Notes under the pieces: model-generated
What the model was told of the DNA's origin: nothing
Database searches by the model: none
The model's input: only the letters and a program-made list of their open reading frames with translations
Assembly (NCBI GenBank): GCA_946481035.1
Contig: CAMLNK010000137.1
Coordinates: forward strand, 1 to 8,285
Source: an uncultured Dyadobacter sp.
GTDB lineage: Bacteria; Bacteroidota; Bacteroidia; Cytophagales; Spirosomataceae
Direction of reading: 5' to 3'
Length of the DNA: 8,285 nucleotides
In this document: positions 5,571-8,285 of the stretch, piece after piece
Numbering within the stretch: position 1 is the first letter of the stretch
Layout: every line of letters starts with the position of its first letter
Position numbers and translations under genes: made by a program

Positions 5571-5945
5571 CAGGATAGATAATTGACCATTGTTAGAGAA
5601 TTTGAAACCTATGTTTGCAGTGCAAGGAGTGTATGTTTATTTTTTTATTTAAATGATTTGTGGTGACTTAAATAAAGACAAATTATATATTTAGCGTTAC
5701 GTGAAAGAATTGTTTGTTGCCAGTAATGAGTATTTAATTTTTTCAAAGGTACGTACGTGTCCTTTCTTACGATATAGCTGAAATTCGATTTTGTGCTCGA
5801 ATTCATTTTGGTGCTGCCATAGCGCTTTTGCCAGGGAACTTTGGCGCTTCTGATTTTAACTTTGTCTTGGATCAAAAGGTCTGTCCTGCGTGATGCCACC
5901 TGACGACAAGCGCTGGACCTCAATATTCAATAATCCATACACTAT
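5571..5945. other. Intergenic region between divergent genes
   Basis: This 375-base gap should carry the promoters of both the small membrane gene (leftward) and the aquaporin operon (rightward). A rightward -7 candidate, TAACTTTG, is at 5857-5864. A leftward candidate TAGGTTTC (5604-5611) has one mismatch and no -33 partner. A leftward open frame covering 5645-5923 begins with TTG and shows no family character. Confidence 0.4.
5857..5864 (+). promoter_or_regulatory. -7 candidate for the aquaporin operon
   Basis: TAACTTTG matches TAnnTTTG exactly, 82 bases before the aquaporin ATG. Upstream TTTG copies at 5827-5830 and 5840-5843 are at 26 and 13 bases, both outside the usual spacing, so only the -7 half is good. 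Confidence 0.35.
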
Positions 5946-6650
5946 ATGACTGCAAACAGGAAATACTTTGCTGAATTTTTCGGGACTTTCTGGCTGGTTT
6001 TGGCCGGATGCGGTAGCGCGGTCTTGTCAGCTTCTATTGTGCAGGTCGGCATCGGGCTGCTAGGGGTTTCGCTGGCCTTCGGACTTGCTGTTTTGACGAT
6101 GGCCTATTCGATCGGGCCTCTCTCGGGAGCCCACCTGAACCCCGCGGTATCGATTGGGCTATACGTGGCGGGAAGATTTCAGAAAAAACATCTGGCCCCT
6201 TATATCGCTTCCCAACTAGCCGGGGCTATTCTGGGGGCATTCGTCCTGTATTTGATCGTTACCGGAAATGGTGGCAGCCCAGGCGATTTTGCGGCAAATG
6301 GGTATGGGGCGCATTCACCGGGCGGTTATCATGTAGGATCGGCGTTTTTAACGGAATTCGTTTTGACTTTCGTGTTTTTAATGGTGATTCTGGGAGCGAC
6401 CCACATTTGGGCGTCGGAAGGCTTTGCCGGAGTTGCCATCGGGTTCACGCTCACGCTGATCCACCTGATCAGTATACCTGTCACAAATACTTCGGTCAAT
6501 CCGGCCAGGAGCGTCAGCCAGGCCGTCTTCGTCGGGGATTGGGCTTTTGAGCAATTGTGGCTTTTCATTCTGGCGCCCGTCGCCGGGGCTGCTTTGGCCG
6601 GGTTTACCGCCAAATGGCTTTGGAATGAGCCCGGTAATGCCGCCAGGTAG
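5946..6650 (+). CDS. aqpZ: Aquaporin Z-type water channel
   Basis: The 234-aa product is a complete MIP-family channel close in length to E. coli AqpZ (231). Both NPA boxes are intact: N65-P66-A67 in GAHLNPAVS and N185-P186-A187 followed by R188 in NTSVNPARS. The selectivity filter is of the water-only type: Phe45 (AFGLAVLTM), His173 (LIHLISIP), Thr182 and Arg188. The bulky Phe and the His argue against a glycerol facilitator. Six membrane helices plus the two half-helices are evident. It sits in the inner membrane and lets water equilibrate quickly across it. The ATG at 5946 puts the first helix at residue 8, as in the family. It is the first gene of a rightward run; the next gene starts 52 bases after its stop with no terminator between. 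Confidence 0.95.
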   Translation: MTANRKYFAEFFGTFWLVLAGCGSAVLSASIVQVGIGLLGVSLAFGLAVLTMAYSIGPLSGAHLNPAVSIGLYVAGRFQKKHLAPYIASQLAGAILGAFVLYLIVTGNGGSPGDFAANGYGAHSPGGYHVGSAFLTEFVLTFVFLMVILGATHIWASEGFAGVAIGFTLTLIHLISIPVTNTSVNPARSVSQAVFVGDWAFEQLWLFILAPVAGAALAGFTAKWLWNEPGNAAR

Positions 6651-6702
6651 CCAGCCGGAATTTGTTGCCGATAACCGTTTATTAAGCTTTAAAATCCTGT
6701 AT

Positions 6703-7209
6703 ATGTTCGAAATATCTTCGTTTTTGGAACCAGTTTGGCCGGGATTTGCCGCACTGGCTGTAATGACTGTGGCAGGGTATCTGGTCGCGGAATGGAAGTG
6801 GAGACAAAGGGAGGCGGTACTCCGGCGTCGGGTGGATCAGTTGCAGATTGAGCTCATAAAGTGTCAGCACGAGCTCGAATGGCACAATCCGCCTGTGCAG
6901 CGGCAGGTATTAAAAAGCGATAACCTCAAAGTGATTGACGGTATTGACCGGCGTGTGGAAACCTTGTTTCATAAAGCGGGCATCAGGACCTATCAAAAGC
7001 TGAGTGAGACGCCGGTCGAAAAGTTACGGCAATTGGTCACCGTTGCCGGATCGGGGAATTTGTCGCAGCAGCGCCTGGTCGACTGGCCTGCAAAAGCAAG
7101 GGAGATAAACCAAATGGCCCTCACGCACACGGCGGGCATCATGAAGTTAGACTTGCTATTCCAAATGGATGGCAGCAATAATTTGACCGTAAACCTTGCC
7201 GATGAATAA
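6703..7209 (+). CDS. Membrane-anchored coiled-coil protein with helix-hairpin-helix-like domain
   Basis: The 168-aa product starts at the ATG at 6703; in-frame upstream starts would lie inside the aquaporin gene. Residues about 10-29 form one membrane helix (WPGFAALAVMTVAGYLVAEW). Residues 30-65 are a charged coiled coil (RQREAVLRRRVDQLQIELIK). Residues about 72-140 resemble the helix-hairpin-helix domain often seen as DDLKxIEGIGPKIExLLxxAGI: here DNLKVIDGIDRRVETLF, then HKAGIRTYQKLSETPVEKL, and later the conserved W-P-x-x-A (DWPAKAREI). The hairpin GIG is replaced by GID, so DNA binding through it is doubtful. The remainder to residue 168 is unassigned. It overlaps the following regulator by one base (TAATG), suggesting translational coupling and a shared job, perhaps as its membrane partner. 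Confidence 0.75.
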   Translation: MFEISSFLEPVWPGFAALAVMTVAGYLVAEWKWRQREAVLRRRVDQLQIELIKCQHELEWHNPPVQRQVLKSDNLKVIDGIDRRVETLFHKAGIRTYQKLSETPVEKLRQLVTVAGSGNLSQQRLVDWPAKAREINQMALTHTAGIMKLDLLFQMDGSNNLTVNLADE

Positions 7210-7889
7210 TGCGTAGTTTTTTAGTAATTGAAAACGATGATTTAATGAGATTGAGCCTGCGGGTGATCATTGAGCAAGTGGACCCGGGTACTGATATTGT
7301 AGAGGCGCAGAATTTTCAGGATGCGATAAGCCTGCTGAGTGTGCGCCATTTTGATTTGGTAATTCTTCAAACGTCGGTGGACCACGGGTCCGGAATCAGG
7401 ATGCTGCAAGAAATTCGCGGGAAGGATCCCGAAACGGCCGTACTGATTTGTGCTGTGGGGGATGAACGGTTGCCGCATGCCGAGCGGTACCTGTTGCAGG
7501 GCGCAAACGGTTTTATAGTTAAATCGGCCACCCGCGAGGAGATTGTGGCGGCCATCTCCATGGTGTTGAAGGGGAAGCGTTACGTGAGCGAGCAGATTCA
7601 TGCCGATATTTTATCGCGGAATTTGCCGGTTGAAAGATACCGGCGCGCCCTGACCAAAAGGGAAGATCAGGTCTTGCAGTTGACTTTGCAGGGCAGGTCA
7701 ACGTCGGAAATTGCGCATACTTTAAGCATCCACCGGAATGCGGTCTCCGCTTTCAAAGTGAAAATATTGAGAAAAATGCAGGTCAATAGCATTGTCGATC
7801 TCATCCATATATTCGGCAGACATCCCCAGGCGGGCCCAACCAGGCCCGAGTTTCAGGGTACCGAAGGCGATAGCGGAAACCTCAGATGA
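7209..7889 (+). CDS. NarL/LuxR-family response regulator with a degenerate receiver
   Basis: The 226-aa product has a CheY-like receiver (about 1-120) and a LuxR-type helix-turn-helix (about 147-203: LTKREDQVLQLTLQGRSTSE.. through RNAVSAFKVKILRKM). The receiver lacks the normal chemistry: the phosphoacceptor Asp at the end of strand 3 is Gln54 (DLVILQTS), the acidic pair at strand 1 is Glu8-Asn9, and the Ser/Thr switch position is Cys81. Only Lys105 (GFIVKS) remains. It is therefore probably not controlled by phosphotransfer but by ligand, partner protein or amount. Its ATG overlaps the previous gene's stop by one base. The 23-residue tail after the HTH (HPQAGPTRPEFQ..) is unusual and its last 37 bases overlap, in antisense, the end of a histidine-kinase fragment. 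Activity as a DNA-binding regulator is likely; targets are unknown. Confidence 0.88.
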   Translation: MRSFLVIENDDLMRLSLRVIIEQVDPGTDIVEAQNFQDAISLLSVRHFDLVILQTSVDHGSGIRMLQEIRGKDPETAVLICAVGDERLPHAERYLLQGANGFIVKSATREEIVAAISMVLKGKRYVSEQIHADILSRNLPVERYRRALTKREDQVLQLTLQGRSTSEIAHTLSIHRNAVSAFKVKILRKMQVNSIVDLIHIFGRHPQAGPTRPEFQGTEGDSGNLR

Positions 7890-8056
7890 AAATAGGTCTG
7901 ATTCGTTTGAGACACGCTGACCGAAATATTGGCGATAGCGGCGATTTCTTTCACGATAATAAGCCCGATTCCCCTGATTTTGCCCTCATCGATAAGCTCG
8001 CCAAGGCTTTGGTCCTTATCCCTGGAATTAATTATTTCTACGATTTGATCGGGGAT
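7853..8056 (-). pseudogene. 3' fragment of a histidine kinase (ATPase domain end)
   Basis: Read leftward from about 8056 to a TGA at 7853-7855, the frame encodes the last about 67 residues of a HATPase_c domain: IPDQIVEIINSRDKDQ, then SLGELIDEGK, the G2 nucleotide-binding box RGIGLIIVKEIA, and a closing strand pair SVSVSQTNQTYFHLRFPL. This matches the end of kinases of the form GxGxxIVKEI..S.S..tyF.l.fPL. The upstream parts (N-box, G1 box, DHp helix, sensor) are absent: beyond about 8056 the frame merely runs antisense to the phosphoesterase. The kinase is thus cut off by a junction. It converges on the regulator gene with a 37-base overlap, so the two may once have been a two-component pair. 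Homology is judged by eye. Confidence 0.65.
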
Positions 8057-8285
8057 ATTCACGGCCATTACGAGGCCCTGCTGCAATTGCTGAGTACCCT
8101 CGGCTATCGCGAGCTGAACGGGACCTATTCCCATCCTGAGGGCCGCCGCCTGATCTTCGTCGGCGACCTCGTCGACCGTGGGCCTGCCGTGCGCGAGACC
8201 CTGGCCCTGCTGCGCTCCCTGGTCGAAAGCGGCACGGCCCAGTGCATTCTCGGCAATCACGAGTACAATATTCTCGCCTATCACG
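7886..8285 (+). CDS. Calcineurin-like metallophosphoesterase, 3' part outside the window, chimeric N-terminus
   Basis: The frame opens at an ATG (7886) that overlaps the regulator's stop as ATGA and stays open to the window end, giving 133 residues. From residue 52 on it is a PPP-type/ApaH-like phosphoesterase: metal-binding GDIHG (56-60), GDLVDRG (93-99) and GNHE (123-126) are all intact, in the usual order. Such enzymes hydrolyse phosphoesters, e.g. diadenosine tetraphosphate or phosphoprotein; the substrate is not determined here. Residues 1-51 have no phosphoesterase character and are exactly antisense to a histidine-kinase end; family members normally begin just before YDLIGDIHG. The native start codon seems lost, or replaced, at about 8030-8039. 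GC is about 65% from 8101 on, against about 46% in 7861-8040. The true start is therefore uncertain. Confidence 0.7.
   Translation, partial: MKIGLIRLRHADRNIGDSGDFFHDNKPDSPDFALIDKLAKALVLIPGINYFYDLIGDIHGHYEALLQLLSTLGYRELNGTYSHPEGRRLIFVGDLVDRGPAVRETLALLRSLVESGTAQCILGNHEYNILAYH

Noticed and set aside
5645..5923. 92-codon leftward open frame upstream of the aquaporin
   Set aside because: It would start with TTG, has no recognisable motif, and covers the region that must hold the aquaporin promoter.
6661..6690. Separate promoter for the HhH-like gene (TTTG then TAAGCTTT)
   Set aside because: Spacing is right but the -7 has two mismatches; readthrough from the aquaporin gene is simpler.
7831..7848. 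CGGGCC/GGCCCG stem near the kinase fragment stop
   Set aside because: Six base pairs, no T-tract on either strand, and it lies inside the regulator coding sequence.
8060..8284. Leftward open frame continuing the kinase fragment to the window edge
   Set aside because: It is antisense to the conserved GDLVDRG and GNHE motifs; openness comes from the high GC of the phosphoesterase.
1..8285. CRISPR array, tRNA, rRNA or complete insertion sequence
   Set aside because: No regularly spaced repeats, no tRNA T-arm in a cloverleaf context, and no transposase reading frame were found.

Overview
The window looks like a Bacteroidota chromosome, most likely Cytophagales (a Dyadobacter/Spirosoma-like relative). 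The reasons are: no Shine-Dalgarno sites but A-rich leaders such as AACACACAACTC before the starts; several TAnnTTTG (-7) promoter elements; lipid-poor Sec signal peptides ending in ..Q/AQ; and secreted C1q-like and small beta-barrel proteins. Genus is an inference from style, not from a search.

Layout. 1-210: the tail of a rightward gene entering from the left edge, a palindrome, and a strong rho-independent terminator. 421-1286: a leftward secreted C1q/TNF-like protein with a stem-loop terminator. 1287-2050: a long non-coding stretch with two promoters facing each other over interleaved inverted repeats. 2138-2584: a secreted coiled-coil protein, closed by a bidirectional terminator. 2973-3815 (minus): a beta-barrel outer-membrane protein with a GTG start, and directly upstream a second barrel gene that is broken by an in-frame TAG and lacks its C-terminal half. 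4088-5017 (minus): a secreted adhesin-like module with a GTG start and a good -7 element. 5268-5570 (minus): a small two-helix membrane protein. The left two thirds is therefore mostly a cell-surface region read leftward.

5946-7889 (plus) is a compact probable operon: an AqpZ-type water channel; a membrane-anchored coiled-coil protein with a helix-hairpin-helix-like domain; and, overlapping its stop by one base, a NarL-type LuxR-HTH regulator whose receiver has Gln instead of the phosphoacceptor Asp. A possible reading is a phosphorylation-independent regulator made together with an inner-membrane partner; this is inference.

7853-8285 is the strangest part. On the minus strand lies the C-terminal end of a histidine-kinase ATPase domain, cut off near 8056. 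From about 8039 onward the plus strand encodes the N-terminal half of a calcineurin-like phosphoesterase with clearly higher GC. The two meet in about 18 bases that make sense in both frames, so this is a chimeric junction, either a real rearrangement or a misassembly. No CRISPR array, tRNA, rRNA or complete insertion sequence was seen.
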